From Selaginella tamariscina (lineage: Eukaryota; Streptophyta; Lycopodiopsida; Selaginellales; Selaginellaceae): 64,000 nt of DNA. Below, one piece after another: positions 1 to 12,589 of the stretch. The DNA lies in NCBI GenBank assembly GCA_003024785.1, contig PUQB01000150.1, positions 372,001 through 436,000 on the forward strand. Reading direction: 5' to 3'. Under the pieces are notes generated by a model. The model did no database searches and was not told the DNA's origin. It saw only the letters and a list, made by a program, of their open reading frames with translations. How positions within the stretch are numbered: position 1 is the stretch's first letter; the number at the start of each line of letters is the position of its first letter. Position numbers and translations under genes: made by a program.

Positions 1-490
1 GAAAAGGAAAAGGAAAAGGAAATCTCGTAAAGGAAAAGGATGATGTGGCGAGAGGAAGGGTAGTTAAGGAGTAGTTAGGGCAAAGGAGAAGGGGTCTCCA
101 AAGGGTCTCAACAGGAAGTTCTAACAGGAGAAGGGTCTCCATTTGAAGTTTAGCAGGAGATAAAGGTTCTCTACACTTTGTCTTTTGTATTCATGTTAGT
201 AATGAAAGGTGCATATTAGAGAAATCTTGTGTGTGTGTGTATGTTTACTCTCAATGAATGGATAACAAGGCAATAGCCAAAATCCGTTCTTGCCCTTGAC
301 TTGGAGACCAGTCATAGTGGCACTGGGAGAAGTCTGATATATATACAGATATATTGAGATTGAGAAAGGAAAGGGTGTAGCCTTTCCTGTTAAGTTGTAT
401 GAAAGTTTTCCTGCGTGTGAAGGAAACAGGTTAAATAGGAAAAGGTGAGGCAGAGAGCTTTTTCCTGCTTAACAGTGTGTTCACTTCCTT
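1..490. other. Purine-rich low-complexity tract
   Basis: The first 200 bases are built from AAAGG, AGGAGAAGG and GGGTCTCC words. The stretch ends near 480 with CTTAACA, which would suit the end of an LTR whose start lies outside the window. No partner LTR or primer binding site is visible, so this is only a possibility. No coding frame of note was seen. Confidence 0.25.
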
Positions 491-493
491 TGC

Positions 494-905
494 TAAAGAT
501 CATGATCTTGACAATATATGAAGTGTATTTATGCATATATCCTGTGTATATTATACCCTTAAACATTGTGTCTTAATCCTGTTAACACGATCTGGACCGT
601 TGATTTTAATATCCAACGTCTCACATTCTCGTAATTAAACTGCTAAAGATCCTGATCTTGACAATATATGAAGTGTATTTATGCATATATCCTGTGTATT
701 TATACCTTAAACATTGTCCTGTTAACACGATCTGGACCATCGATTTTAATATCCAACGTCTAGCATTCTAGTAATTAAACTACTAAATGAAGTGTATTTA
801 TGCATATATCCTGTGTATATTATACCCTTAAACATTGTGTCTTAATCCTGTTAACACGATCTGGACCGTTGATTTTAATATCCAACGTCTGGCATTCTCG
901 TAATT
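494..905. repeat. Tandem repeat, about three units of 125-150 bp
   Basis: Three head-to-tail copies share the words GAAGTGTATTTATGCATATATCC, TTAACACGATCTGGACC and GATTTTAATATCCAACGTCT, the last at about 600, 731 and 871. The middle copy has lost part of the sequence between the first and second words. Copies differ by only a few bases, so the array is fairly recent. No coding content. Confidence 0.8.
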
Positions 906-1465
906 ATGCGAAGGTACGATTAACATATAGATGCATATATACATATATGCACATGCACTAAAGCCATGCACATGTATGTGTATATATGTGTGTGTGTGTG
1001 TGTACAGGGTTTAGAAGACCTGATACACTTTAATTAACCATTCTTAATTAAGAGAAGGATATCCTATGCATGCAGTTCGCTATTATAGAAACTCTCTCTC
1101 TCTCTTATAAATTTTATCTGCAGTATGAAATATACATGCACATATACATATAAAACATTTAAATGAATTAACCATACTTAAGTAAATTAAGAGAAGGATA
1201 TGACTCTTAGTTTACCATCCTCGCAAGCAGTGTAGAGATACTCTCTCCCTAGTAAGGCTGCATGCACTGTGCTTCCTATTCCAACCACAGAAACTCTTCA
1301 TTAACAGCACCTCTAAACCGCTTTGTATAACCCGTTTTAATGAATAATCAGTTTGATCCCATCCTATATCAAAAAATATAATTAAAAAAACAATTTAATC
1401 GTATTCAATAAATAATTATATTCATGTAGTTAACAAATTATACTGTGTTTAATGGTTTTGTGTAG
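906..1465. other. AT-rich spacer with microsatellites
   Basis: No gene seen. It holds a short TG run near 990-1002, a CT run near 1090 and two diverged copies of a segment containing TTAATTAACCAT and AGAGAAGGATAT (about 1030-1070 and 1165-1200). The end provides the pyrimidine-rich approach to the splice acceptor at 1465. Confidence 0.5.
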
Positions 1466-2067
1466 GTACAAGGAGATAACCTGGCCATGAAGCAGCTTAA
1501 CACAAACAAGCGTGTATCTAGAATGCTTGCTTTTGGAAGTGGAAATATCTATTGTGGCTGCACTGACAACAGTATTCAGGTACAATTTTAGTATATTATA
1601 TCCATATATTAAAAAATGTTACCAATAAAATTCAAAGAATTTAACAATTATATTTGTAATTTAATAGAACTTAATTAATATAGGAAGTTAATCCTGAGGA
1701 AGGCTCTGTTGTAACCATTAAACGGGATAGGTGGAAAGAGGCCAATCTATGCAATCCACGTGTACAAGAAAGATATTTTCACTGGTGGATCACCAGTACA
1801 ATTAGTATTTTTCTTTCTTATATGCATTTAATATTGTTCTTTTATTCCTTAATTTATTATACTTGCTATAATTAAATCTATATTTAAAACATACAACATT
1901 CTTACCTGTTGAAACTCTATGATAACAAAATGCATATAAAAACCTTCTTATGAAATATAGTTAAATATCGATTATTTCTCTTCTTTAAGATATGCGATTA
2001 AAATATTACTAAATAAATGGGTTGCGTGTGTCTGTAGGATCGTCTTATTAAAGTTTCCTATACATAA
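1466..2067 (+). pseudogene. 3' end of a WD40 / LIN-like gene (three exons)
   Basis: Three exons in a row, 1466-1579, 1684-1795 and 2038-2067, have GT-AG borders (GTAG|gtacaagg; TTCAG|gtaca; TATAG|gaag; CACCA|gtac; TGTAG|gatc). They read as the last WD repeats of a plant LIN-type E3 ubiquitin ligase: a stretch like SGNIYCGCTDNSIQE, then KRPIYAIHVYKKDIFTGGSP, then DRLIKVSYT and a stop. Exon 2 needs a one-base shift near 1735 (CGGGA) to stay open across both halves, so this is a fragment, a pseudogene or a base-call error. Nothing upstream in the window continues it. The family assignment rests on the CGCTDNSIQE block and is moderate; another WD40 protein is possible. Confidence 0.45.
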
Positions 2068-2399
2068 ATTTTTGGTATTAACTTTTTATATCCGTTCCAC
2101 CCAATTTGCATTAGTTGTGTTTGCAATTGTAAAGCCACTAATAAACAGCTTCTTTCATATCCAGTATTTTATGCAGTGAAAGATGTCTGGTGCAATTGCC
2201 GATACCTGTGTTAGAAGTTAAATATCAATAATTTTAAGAATGACCATAAAAATATACCTAGAATTTTAAAGCTTTTGAAACTAGTTCTAACTCAGGATTA
2301 TTGTCGCTATAACAGTTACTTTGTTTAACTTCATCTACCTATTATAGTTCAAACTATTAATTTAAAGCTAAAGAAAATTAATTGTAAATACACAAGTAC
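2068..2399. other. Spacer
   Basis: AT-rich sequence between the LIN-like stop codon and the last exon of the minus-strand transposon gene. Nothing recognised. Confidence 0.4.
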
Positions 2400-2406
2400 C
2401 TGAGAG

Positions 2407-2703
2407 TCAATTTGAAGAGTCACAGCCTTTCGCAACAATTTCTTTGGGTACTTTATCACCCAATCGGCACCTATTAGTTTGTGGCTCTAGAGGGAAAGGT
2501 ATGTTTACATAGCAAGCACTAGCTAATACACTTCTAACATTGATACTCAAATGATATGGGCCTAGCTTTTGACTGCAATGAACTCTAGCTTCTGGCAAAC
2601 ATGATATTACTCGAGCACGACCAACGGGAGCACCATCAAGATCTAGGATAAACAAACGTTCTCCAACAATGAAGTCATTATCAACTTTGTTATTTGGAAC
2701 CAC
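2407..2703 (-). CDS. C-terminal exon like the plant Ptta/En/Spm transposase domain
   Basis: A 98-codon frame with VGERLFILDLDGAPVGRARV, then a QKLGPYHLSINVRSV block and a tail CRLGDKVPKEIVAKG. This follows the order seen in the C-terminal domain of plant Ptta/En/Spm proteins: VGD..FL, ..VA.G.V.S.., LG...W.V.V..., ..GD..G..IAWP. The match is by pattern only. It is preceded on the minus strand by other open blocks of the same gene and followed by a stop just before 2407. Confidence 0.45.
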   Translation of the reverse strand: MVPNNKVDNDFIVGERLFILDLDGAPVGRARVISCLPEARVHCSQKLGPYHLSINVRSVLASACYVNIPFPLEPQTNRCRLGDKVPKEIVAKGCDSSN

Positions 2704-5700
2704 ATGGTGTATAAAAGTATAAAATTAGGAAAAAAAATATGCATAAAGAAAACAAACCATGTATTTTTCATTTGTAGATACAGCTGCTTTAGCCTCTGAA
2801 CTAGCTTCAACTTTCAACAGTAGAGGTTATCCATCCTCTATCTGAGCATGTTTGTTCTTTCCTTTGACCTGACAATGAAAAATTCTAACATTTAAAATGC
2901 TCTATTTTAAAAAATCAAGACTACAATCTACAACTTCTAGATCTAGGAACCTTGACAAGCGCTTTTCTAATAAGCACCTACTAGACTTCACACACTGTGA
3001 TATTAATTTTAAGATAATGAAACATAAAATATAAATAAATAGACACTTACAATTTTTTGCTTTCACCAATCATTTCCTCCTCTTGATTTCTTACCATGTT
3101 TTCTTCAATTAATCTTTTTCTAAAAAAAAGAGAAAATAATATGAAAGAATGAGTGGTTAAAACAACTTACTTCATCACATCAAATATTCATTTCATGTTC
3201 AAACCCATCCTAAAAAAGTATAGACTGTTACCATTAATTCAACGAACAATAAAAGTTTTGAGTACCTTTGAATGTGCTGGTTTTAGACTATGTGGTGAAT
3301 TTTCTTCTTGAAAATCTGTTGTTGTTCAATGCTTGCTTGTTCACGAGCATTCTAAAATTTAAAAAATAAATATTTTTGAAATGCAAAGCACATGAAGGTC
3401 CTACCAATAACTCAACGTCAGAAGTATCTGAGTACTCATTTGTTGTATTGCCAAACACACCTTTGTTACCTAGTTCAGATGTAACAAATCCTGATTTATC
3501 CCAAAGAGCCTCAGTCATGTACTCTGGCCACTTAATTATGCTCTAGCATGAAACACAATAAAAGATTAAAAAACAAACTTAGTTTGAAGAGTTTACCTCT
3601 ACATAAACATCTTTCAACTTGCGTACACTTCGTGGAAGTTGAGTATCGCTAGCATCTTCTTTCAGTTGAATGATGTGAACCTTTAAGGAACGATGTTGAT
3701 CAGCAACCACTGCTTCAACAACACCAGTCCCAACAAGAAAGATGTCTTTCTTGTAAAATGCCCGGCCGTGTCATTCCAGCTTTGAATAGTTTGTCAAAGA
3801 AAGCTGCTAATGTGTTGTCAATGGGAAAGTTGGCTGCATAGAGGTCCACAGCTGACTATTGTAATTTGTAGCTTCTCAATGGATGGTTCTTTTGCTCAGC
3901 TTTTGCAAGTCTACTTTGTTGTCCATATACCACATCAATGATAATGGTGCAAACAATGTTTCAGGACACTCATGCTTATGCCTGACGTTTTCCATCAAAC
4001 ACCAGTGGCTTTAGCTTGCCTGAACAAAGCAAATCCCGCACTAGCTCTTCCTTCATGTCAATCCAATGGCCATGTTCCTTCTTATTCTTAAAACAAATAA
4101 TATCAAAATTTAGAAATGTGTCATAGACTACTTTTCGAATTATCTTTGCGTTTTGAACTGAACTTGCCATTGGATATCAAATCCTGCTTCCTTCAAAGCC
4201 CATTTTCCAGCACAAGTTCCATGCCTGTAAGACCAATGAATATGCTAGCAATCCTCCAGACTTGGAATTTGCCCATACACAATCTGTGAGTAAGCTTTCG
4301 CCTCTGGTTCATTGTCCTATTGCTCAAGCATCTAGATGTAGTTGAAGGCCCAGCTACCGACCCTGACACAGGAAACCTGAAAATGTGGTAGATATTCACT
4401 TCAGACCCTAATTTCATAGTTAAAGTAAGGTCCGAAGTAAATACTCATGTAAGTGTTCCAATCCGGTCCTTACAGATATTCACTTGTGCTAGTCTTGTAA
4501 GAAAAAAGGATATTTGTTATACACCTTCATTTTGATGAATCTTAGTGTTGGGAAATGAATATCCATTTGTGAATGACTTTAGAGAAAAGTGATGTTCATT
4601 TTTCACTCGCTGGTCATTCAATTTTTACACACAGCACATATATAAACCTTTTCTACAATAATTTTCATTATGATATGCTAATATAACAACATAAAAATGA
4701 ACTACTACTACATCACTACACTCAACTATAAAACTCCATACAACAAACTTCAATCTATGTCATAGAAGGTGTTGACTCTCCTCTTCCCATGCCTTCCTTT
4801 GTGCATTTATGCCAGTGACCCAATTTCCTCTCTGTGACCAGTTGGACCTGTGAATCTGTACTAGATTAGAACAATAGCAACCTCTACAAACTGTCTTATA
4901 ACTTCATCTTTCTTCGCATTATGAACTGTTGCAAAGGTGTTGGGCCTAAACTGGTCTAGCTCAACTGCAAGCATTTTCACATTTGACACGAGCATGCGCT
5001 GGGGTGCTGCATGAGTGCATTGACTGTAAGTATAAGATATGCTATCTTGTGATGTCTAGAGCTTACCTAACAAAATGCTTGCCACCTCCTTGATGTCCCG
5101 AATGGGTCGCTTCCTAAGCATATCCTTCCAGTCCCTTGGCAACTGCATTAACACAGTAGAAGTGTTATAAAAGGTAGATGATTTAGACATATAAATATCT
5201 GACCTTATACAACTCCAGGGAGATCTTCTTTAGTACTTGTTCCTTCTTGCTGCTGTTACCTTTCTGTTTATTTATTACCTTTGGCTTCACAAAATCTTTT
5301 TTGTAACACAGACCATCCACTAGCCACAACACAGACCCCTTCTTCCATTGCATCCTTCAATGTCTCCAAGGATGAACTATGGCTATAATCTAGTTCCACA
5401 CCTCACAATCGGGTTCTATACAATCAATGGAACAGGGACTATTAGCTGGTTCTTGGCCTTCAAATTAGCCATCACTTTTGCAAGTGCTTCGTCTGGTTCC
5501 ACTACAATACCCGAGGCTACAATTCCAAGCTCTGAGTTCATGAGGTAAACCTCATCAGCTATATGAAAACCACCCTATTCAAAAGGCATGTGAGTCTGGA
5601 TAGGATAAACACTTAAAACATAACATACCTGTAAAGCCTCTAATTCTTCCAAGAGCTTGCTTTCAGACCTGGTTTCTTTGTCTGCTGCATCATCTAGTTG

Positions 5701-8491
5701 GTCATTTGTTGAATTAAGAGGCAAACTTGCTTTCTTGACAAGGTTGTTTTGCCAGATGTTGAGAAGGAAGCTTGGTATGGGCGCCAATAGTGTTTGCCTT
5801 CTTCTGCATTACACATTTATCATAAGTAGTTATTCTGATTATCACTATTCCTTACTTGATAAGCCTTCTTATGGGAAGCTGGAAGAACTTGTATTCCTTT
5901 GGCAAGCATGTCGTTGGTACTCTGCAAAATTTTGCATATTAGATAACTAATTAACGTATGTTAATTTATTTATACCTTTTGATTCCTTAATAGTGACCCT
6001 TGTATTCCATGAGGGGTCATTGGTTCTACAAAGCTTCGCTTGTATTAGCCATGTCTGACGTAGCTGATTTCTGTAATGATATAATATTAAAACGTGCACA
6101 TGACTAATTCTATCTCACCGTTATCACTTTGTATGGAGAAACACAACAATGGTCTTCTTCCATGTGCCCCACACCTTTGCCCCTTGTCTTCTTTGACACT
6201 TGCCTTTCTTCCTCTAATTCATCACCAGTGGTTTGTGTTTCAATTCAAAATTATTCCTGTGCCGCTTCTTTACAATCAATGTAGAATCATCATCACTGTC
6301 TCCAGCTTCTGCAAAGCCTGGTCATGTTCTGTGCTGGTAGTGAGGCATTCAGGATGCCATATTATCTCCTGCAAGAAAACACATTCAAATGCAAAAGAAT
6401 GTATTTTATTAACATGCCTTTCTTTATTTAAGGTTAATATATACTTATTATAATAAATAAGTAGAATATATGGTGCATGATACATTGCTCATATAGATTA
6501 TAATATATATAATATTATAATTTATATCTTTTATAAATAAATAACTTTTATATACATAATAAAGCTTAACTTCATATATATATAGTATAATATATATATA
6601 TATATTATATGTAAGTCATTAGTATAAGTATATAAGTAATTTATATAAGTATATATTTAATATTTAAGTAAAACCATAATGTATACAAAATTTATTATAT
6701 TTACATATTTTCTTTATATTTATATATTCAAACTGAAATTCATAAAGACAGATGTTATTCACTTGAGTACATGTGATACACAAGAATACTTAGTGCTTTG
6801 TAGATTTAATCACGTTTTGGATACAGTATACTTGTACATTAATGTAAGTACATTTAAATATAATTATAATTATATTATTATATATAACATTTATGAATAT
6901 ACAATCCATGTAAGTATATAATATATTTATATAATTATAAATAATATTATATATATATGTTTAAGCTAAAATTCATAAAGTACACATGAATATGTAATGC
7001 TACATAAATTTAATATAGCTTATTTATTTGATACTATTGAGACCATGTGTGTGTATAATAAAGTTGTGTAGAGAGTATCGTTTTATACTTAATATATTAT
7101 ATATGTATATATGTTCTTGTGTATATACATTGTTGAGTCTCTATGAATTGTACGTACATGTATAAATGTATGAAATATACCAGGATTTTATATATGCATA
7201 TATAAGGCATAAAATTATACTTACACTATCCAATTACATGTCTTAAATATGTATATCCATATCTATGTTTAATGTTATGTATGAAATGTTCATATATACA
7301 TTGTTAGTTCAAAAACTATAGTGTTTTTAAACTTATTACATATATATTTAGTAACACCATTTTGTGAATACACACACACGCACACATATTTGTAGACACA
7401 TATTGTACGTATAACATTGTATAAGACACTCACCCCAACATTAATGGAGCCGATTGCCCTCTCAGGGTCCTTGGGTAGTGGCCTGAAGATCATCTTCATG
7501 GGTCCATATTGTGTAATGCAAATCTTCATCATCAGAATGTTTCCATCTCTACGCTCAAGTAGTACACTGTCCCAAAAGTAACTTCCCCATTTGTCCAGTA
7601 GTTGTCACGTCTCTTGCGGGCCTTAAATAGCATACTAAGGAACTCCAATGCCCGAATAGTGTACTCCCTTGGCACATGCAACACTACCTCTGACTTCCCA
7701 AATTCATAGTTTCGACCCTCCTCATTCCTGTTAAGACGTGCCTGTAGATGCCTTTATAAGACTATATACATGTACATGTGTATCTATGCATGTGCATTAG
7801 CTATACATATATAATACCCATATTATATGTGTGTTCTTGAACATGTGCCTTAGATGACCATGCATGTGAGAAAGGCTATATCCATATACATGTGTATATT
7901 AGATATAATATATCTATCATGTGTACATGTATAATATGTATGTGAGTTGCATTATTAAAATACCTGAAGCCGATTTCTTCGGCCACCTATAATCCGACTG
8001 ATCTTCGAGCTCACCCATCACGCTCAGTGGGAACAATATGATTATTAAACTCAGGAAGCAAAGATCTTGCATTCGAGACATGAGAATACTTACTAACCGC
8101 TTTCTCTGGTTGTTACATTTAACAACAACTGATTTCGACACTGGGAGAGTTGAAGCCCACTTGAAATACACAATATTGTACATTGGAAAGGTGCGACATG
8201 CCTCCTCCCGAATGATCTTTGTATTAAACTTCATTATGTCATGTGCAGTAGTGAAACCGCACTCCTACAAGAACAATGTTAAAGTTTATACATTTTAATG
8301 GATTTTTCAATGTACATAATTTATAAAATGCATATAACATGTTTTTACATGTTATGTGTAGACAGTTACAACTAGGCATATAGGGATTCCATATATTAAG
8401 TATAGTTTATATATATAGTTTACATCTGAGAGACTGTGGGAAAAATATACTAACCTTAAGTGCAAGTCGTCCATTGAAAGAGCCTGCTCTC

Positions 8492-8923
8492 TTATTGGAT
8501 TGAATCATATGACTGTGCTGAGGTTATGAGCCTGTCACTACGTATGTTGCCATACGACAGCACCCCAGGCGGCAAAACCACCTCCTGCAACAAAGGAGCT
8601 GGAAGTTGAAAATATCTGCAAGTAGGGAGAGGCAAAGAAACACAATTATTTAGGATCTTCCGTGCTCCTCGAACAAATGCCATGTACAACCCTAGTACAA
8701 CCCCGGCTTCCTTCCACTGAGATTCAGTCATCTCAAGGAATGAATATCCCCTAATTTGCTTATCATCAAGTAGTTTTTTAACCTCTGAGTCAGCTCCAAA
8801 CTCTGTATGCAAGAAGGTGAAGAGTTGATTTGTGTTCCAAGACTCCACTTCTTTCACAGTAGGAATGCACTCTGCCATTGCCAAAAGTTTAGGACAAAAA
8901 CAATACCTTGGATGAACATACAC
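8492..8923 (-). CDS. First exon with a sterile alpha motif (SAM) domain
   Basis: A 143-codon open frame. From an internal Met at 8878 it reads MAECIPTVKEVESWNTNQLF and then a clear SAM fold pattern: W near the start, helix 1, a KKLLDDKQIRGYSFLEMTES block (the IDG..LL.LTE region) and a WKEAGVVLGLYMAFVRGARK helix 5. SAM domains polymerise or bind proteins and sometimes RNA; here a role in transposase complexes is only inferred. The Met at 8878 fits the domain better than the one at 8923. The tail after the domain (8492-8640) may run past a splice donor. Confidence 0.6.
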   Translation of the reverse strand: MYVHPRYCFCPKLLAMAECIPTVKEVESWNTNQLFTFLHTEFGADSEVKKLLDDKQIRGYSFLEMTESQWKEAGVVLGLYMAFVRGARKILNNCVSLPLPTCRYFQLPAPLLQEVVLPPGVLSYGNIRSDRLITSAQSYDSIQ

Positions 8924-9013
8924 AATGACGAGGCAATAGACACCGACATAGATTTCACACCTCCTACTAGCACACTATTCACATTAGCTTTGGGGAAAAA
9001 AAAGTTTCCATAA

Positions 9014-9849
9014 CTATCTTGACACGTGTTATTAACTATTAACCATGGTAAATATTACAATTTCCACCAAAAATTAATATTGTAAGATTTGATAAGTTTG
9101 AAAGTGATAATGTACATTAGAATATATGCATAAGAGAGCATATTTCATGGTTTATCCTAGATTATTGAATACACATATACACATGTAATACAGTAGTACA
9201 GACATACTACAAGTCTTTATTAACTCACAAGCCATAAAATGTATGCAAGGATATTTAAGCTTGTATGTGGCTGTATTTTCAACATTCCCTAGAAGGTAAA
9301 TTTACAAAGATATGCATATATATATATATATATACATACTTATGCATACATATATACATCTATATATGCATACATTCTTGGTGCATTCACTTTCTTTAGT
9401 GTATAGATTAGATCTTTAGATGTAGGTACGAATGTTGATCCAATGGTTTGAAGCTTGTAGATCCAACAACCACAATGGACTAACATTATATCTGATGGCT
9501 ATCAGTAATTGCTTGCAAATCCAATGACTTTGAAGTAAGCTTTACTTGCATACTTGTATGAATGCCCTACAAGGGCACATGCATATATATAATTGTTGGT
9601 TTGTCGCTTACTCAAACATCATTCTTTGTGGATTAAACTCATATAAAATCCATATATATGTACATACGTATCTTAGTATAAATGAGCATGTTTATGAAAA
9701 AAAAGGTTAATACACATTGATATTCCAAAATATAGGAGTCTAAAAATATATATATATACTCAAGAAAAGGTAAATCAGCCCTAAACAGGGGTTAGGTTGG
9801 AGTAGAAACAGGGGCAAAAGCATGGTGAGGGCGCCAGGGAGAAGGCAGA
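9014..9849. other. Spacer between the two divergent transposon genes
   Basis: AT-rich, with a TA run at about 9320-9335 and many TATATG words. It is where the two divergent promoters would be expected. No certain TATA box was singled out because the whole stretch is TATA-like. Confidence 0.35.
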
Positions 9850-10941
9850 GGTGCAAGTGTGGTATATGTAGGATAGAGAATCCAAGGTAAAGACTTGTCA
9901 CCGCAAACAGTGGCGAGGCACATGGAAAATGAGCGCTTGCGGAGATGTGGCCAAGGGACAAGATAATCTCGGGCAAGTCTTACAAATGTTATGTCCTTTA
10001 TGCAAGCACACAATCCAGATGGGTTGTCATGGACAAAGAGTGGGCTTAGAAGGCACCGAAACATATCTAGATTTTACCAACAACAGTTCTATTGTGAGCA
10101 TCCAATTTTGCATACGTCAAAGGACATTGTGGTAGACAAGATGGCAGGTGTTTCAGAGGACTATGAGGATGATTGTGAGGGTAGCTACACATCTGATATG
10201 CAGTCTCACAATGAGGGCAGTTACACATCTGATGCAGTCTCAATGAGGGCAATTACACATCAGATATACATGATCATAGTGAGGAAGATGACTCTGACAC
10301 TTCTACTCAGTATCAAGTTCGGACGTGGACTCTGGCTCACAAGATGTCGATGATGAAGACTTGTGGTTTGATGCAAAGACTGAAGTGGATTGTGATGCTG
10401 AAGTAGAGGGTGACGTTAAAGAGTTTAGGCATGTAGATCCAACGCTCTATAATCTCCAAATAGGCCTGCAGAAATTTCTTTGGTGACACTATTCTTAGAA
10501 TGGTAGGTATTTTTGTATAGCTTGACACACAAATAAACATCATATGTATACAACATAAGTACTTACATAGATAGCTCTCTCACACACATGTTCAAATATT
10601 TATACATTTAATTGTTAGTGTTTCTATTTACACAGTCATTTTTTGATAGATAATCATGCTTCATGTCATGATGGAAGCTAGAAGCACTTCAAGATGACGT
10701 TTTAAAATTTTATTCAATAACGAAAATGAGCCGAGTCTCGCATCATACCTTGTGAAGCTTGACTGTTGGGGCAAGAAACTTGGTTGTATAAACATCCCTC
10801 GATCCATGAAGACTCTAAAGACACTTTTAAAGAGTATGGGCATGCCAACACTTCGAAGGTAAGAATGTTTGTTTTAAATAGAATAATATATATATATATG
10901 TATACAATAACTAATGTATACTATATATATAATTACAAGGT

Positions 10942-12342
10942 ATGCGGCATGTTTCCACGAAGGTACAGCACACAATGTGGCCAATCCCACACGTATTTAA
11001 AGATGTAGCAGATGAAGATGTCCAAGTAGCACGATCCAATGATGAGAAGTGCCCAACTTGTGACATAACCCGAAAGAATGCAGTCAATTTTCTTCACACA
11101 CCAGTAGGGCCAAGACTTCAGCAAATGGCTGGCAACAGCACTATCATTGATGAGTACACAACACCTTGGAAAGACAACTCAACTTGGAAAGACAAACATG
11201 AGAACCAAACACCAGATGTTATGCGAGAAGTGTGGCATGGCTCAAAATGGAGGAAGTACCAAGATTTCTTCAAATCTGACAAGGACTGGACTCTCCCGGC
11301 AACTTGTTCAAGCTGTAGATCTAGCTATGCAGCTTGGCCTGATGAACATGACGTTGTGCAGAAGAAGAGGACCATTCGAAGTGGCCTCTTTCGGTTAACT
11401 TGTCTCCATTGTAAGCAAGGGTTTAATTGGCAATTAGAACGTGTAATGGGTAACATTCACAACATTGCACTATTACTACACATGGATGGCTTCCAAGCGA
11501 CGAGTACCAGAGTACGAAGTGTTATGGCATGGAGTGTGGCGATACTTAATGGAGGGATTGACAGTTTCTTGGGAAAGACTGATTTCATACTCCCAATGAT
11601 CTTTGCGCCAATTGGGAGTGTTCATACTAGTAGGGATATGTATGACATCTTTTTGAAGATCATATCAGATGATTTGAACAATATCTTTTTGTATGGAGTG
11701 AATGTATCTACTACTGGCAAGGTGGACCCGAGCCTTCCCCATATGGAGCAGAACTTTACACAAAGGGCAATCGTTTTTGCTATAGCTGGAGATCATATAG
11801 CCCAGTGCAAAATAACCAAGACTTCACGATGTAAGTATCTATTGGTTTGTATGGTATACCATACTAAACTACTTACAGTGGGCATTATCCATGTCGGCGG
11901 TGTGCAGTTGACAACAGTCAACAAGGTCAAGGTATGTAGACATAGAAGGGAGTTCACATGTGCATTTCAGCGCCGTGATATGCAATCAGTGGCAAATGAA
12001 CTTCATCGAATAAGTTTGGGGCAAGCGTCAACGTGGCTCCGAGGACAGCCAACAATATTAAATTTATGTGATACCCAAGGATTGAACTTGTTGCATGATA
12101 CAGTTATAGATATGATGCACACATGGTCTTTGGGAGCATGCCGGAAAGCTAATAGAGCATCATTTGTTGAAGAGAGAAGGTTAGCACAATCATTCATTCG
12201 ATCTACAAAGAGGATTGAGGACTTTAAGGTTGCACGTACCCGCAGCATGAAAGCAACTTCTAAAGCTCCAGACAATCCACATGATCGTCTGAGCTTCACG
12301 AGAGCAGATGAGCATGAGCATTTTTTTCCGTTGGTACGCTGA
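10942..12342 (+). CDS. Core of the TNP2-like transposase
   Basis: A 466-codon open frame, the longest in the window. It starts at or after the acceptor ACAAG|gtatgc near 10939. Zinc-ribbon pairs: CPTC at about residue 37, CSSC at about 121 and CLHC at about 152. The TNP2 core follows: LLHMDGFQATSTRVRSVMAW (candidate catalytic Asp), a DMYDIFLKIISDDLNNIFLY helix and AGDHIAQCKITKTSRCKYLL. The C-terminal end is artificial: after the T7 run at 12321-12327 the +1 frame continues sensibly (RWYADYVHHDLLSGG) for another 30 codons. Confidence 0.55.
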   Translation: MRHVSTKVQHTMWPIPHVFKDVADEDVQVARSNDEKCPTCDITRKNAVNFLHTPVGPRLQQMAGNSTIIDEYTTPWKDNSTWKDKHENQTPDVMREVWHGSKWRKYQDFFKSDKDWTLPATCSSCRSSYAAWPDEHDVVQKKRTIRSGLFRLTCLHCKQGFNWQLERVMGNIHNIALLLHMDGFQATSTRVRSVMAWSVAILNGGIDSFLGKTDFILPMIFAPIGSVHTSRDMYDIFLKIISDDLNNIFLYGVNVSTTGKVDPSLPHMEQNFTQRAIVFAIAGDHIAQCKITKTSRCKYLLVCMVYHTKLLTVGIIHVGGVQLTTVNKVKVCRHRREFTCAFQRRDMQSVANELHRISLGQASTWLRGQPTILNLCDTQGLNLLHDTVIDMMHTWSLGACRKANRASFVEERRLAQSFIRSTKRIEDFKVARTRSMKATSKAPDNPHDRLSFTRADEHEHFFPLVR

Positions 12343-12589
12343 CTATGTGCATCATGATTTACTAAGTGGGGGTCACCTATATATGTCGTCAATAATGTGG
12401 CATGCACCAAGTAAGTGGTCCAATATACTTTGGTTAGCTCCATGTAGTTGATGTGTACGTCGTCTTTATGTGCGCAACAATGTCCTTGTATTCTCTAGCC
12501 ACTCAATAGTCCACCCATGTCTTCTAGAGAGATCAAAAAATACTCTTGACAAATCCGTCACAAGTCAATTTATGTCCGCTTGCTCAGAA

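Larger units (their letters stand above)
2407..8923 (-). pseudogene. SAM-domain transposon companion gene, multi-exon, decayed
   Basis: Open blocks on the minus strand run from a SAM-domain exon (8492-8923) through about 8075-8275 (KFNTKIIREEACRTFP), 7490-7745 (YEFGKSEVVLHVPREYTIRA), 5985-6070 (LRQTWLIQAKLCRTNDPSW), 5215-5345, 5060-5150 (LPRDWKDMLRKRPIRDIKEV), 3600-3850 (KDIFLVGTGVVEAVVADQHR), 3400-3540 (IKWPEYMTEALWDKSG) and 2407-2703. Many block edges show GT-AG signals. The frame changes inside the 7.5-7.7 kb and 3.7 kb blocks, so the copy is broken. Role is inferred: a DNA-binding or partner protein of the neighbouring transposase, as TNPA is for CACTA elements. The exact exon chain cannot be proved by eye, and the two ends could belong to different genes. 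Confidence 0.4.

Noticed and set aside
6480-7260. Short Tyr/Ile-rich frames in TA-rich DNA
   Set aside because: Composition artefacts of TATATA sequence within introns of the minus-strand transposon gene.
9740-10064. Minus-strand frames opposite the transposase start
   Set aside because: Leu/Pro-rich shadows; the plus strand has the Cys pairs and the continuing gene.
10942-12342. hAT-family transposase
   Set aside because: There is no hAT dimerisation tail; the DGFQ and GDHIAQ motifs and the downstream DUF4218-like exon fit TNP2/CACTA better.
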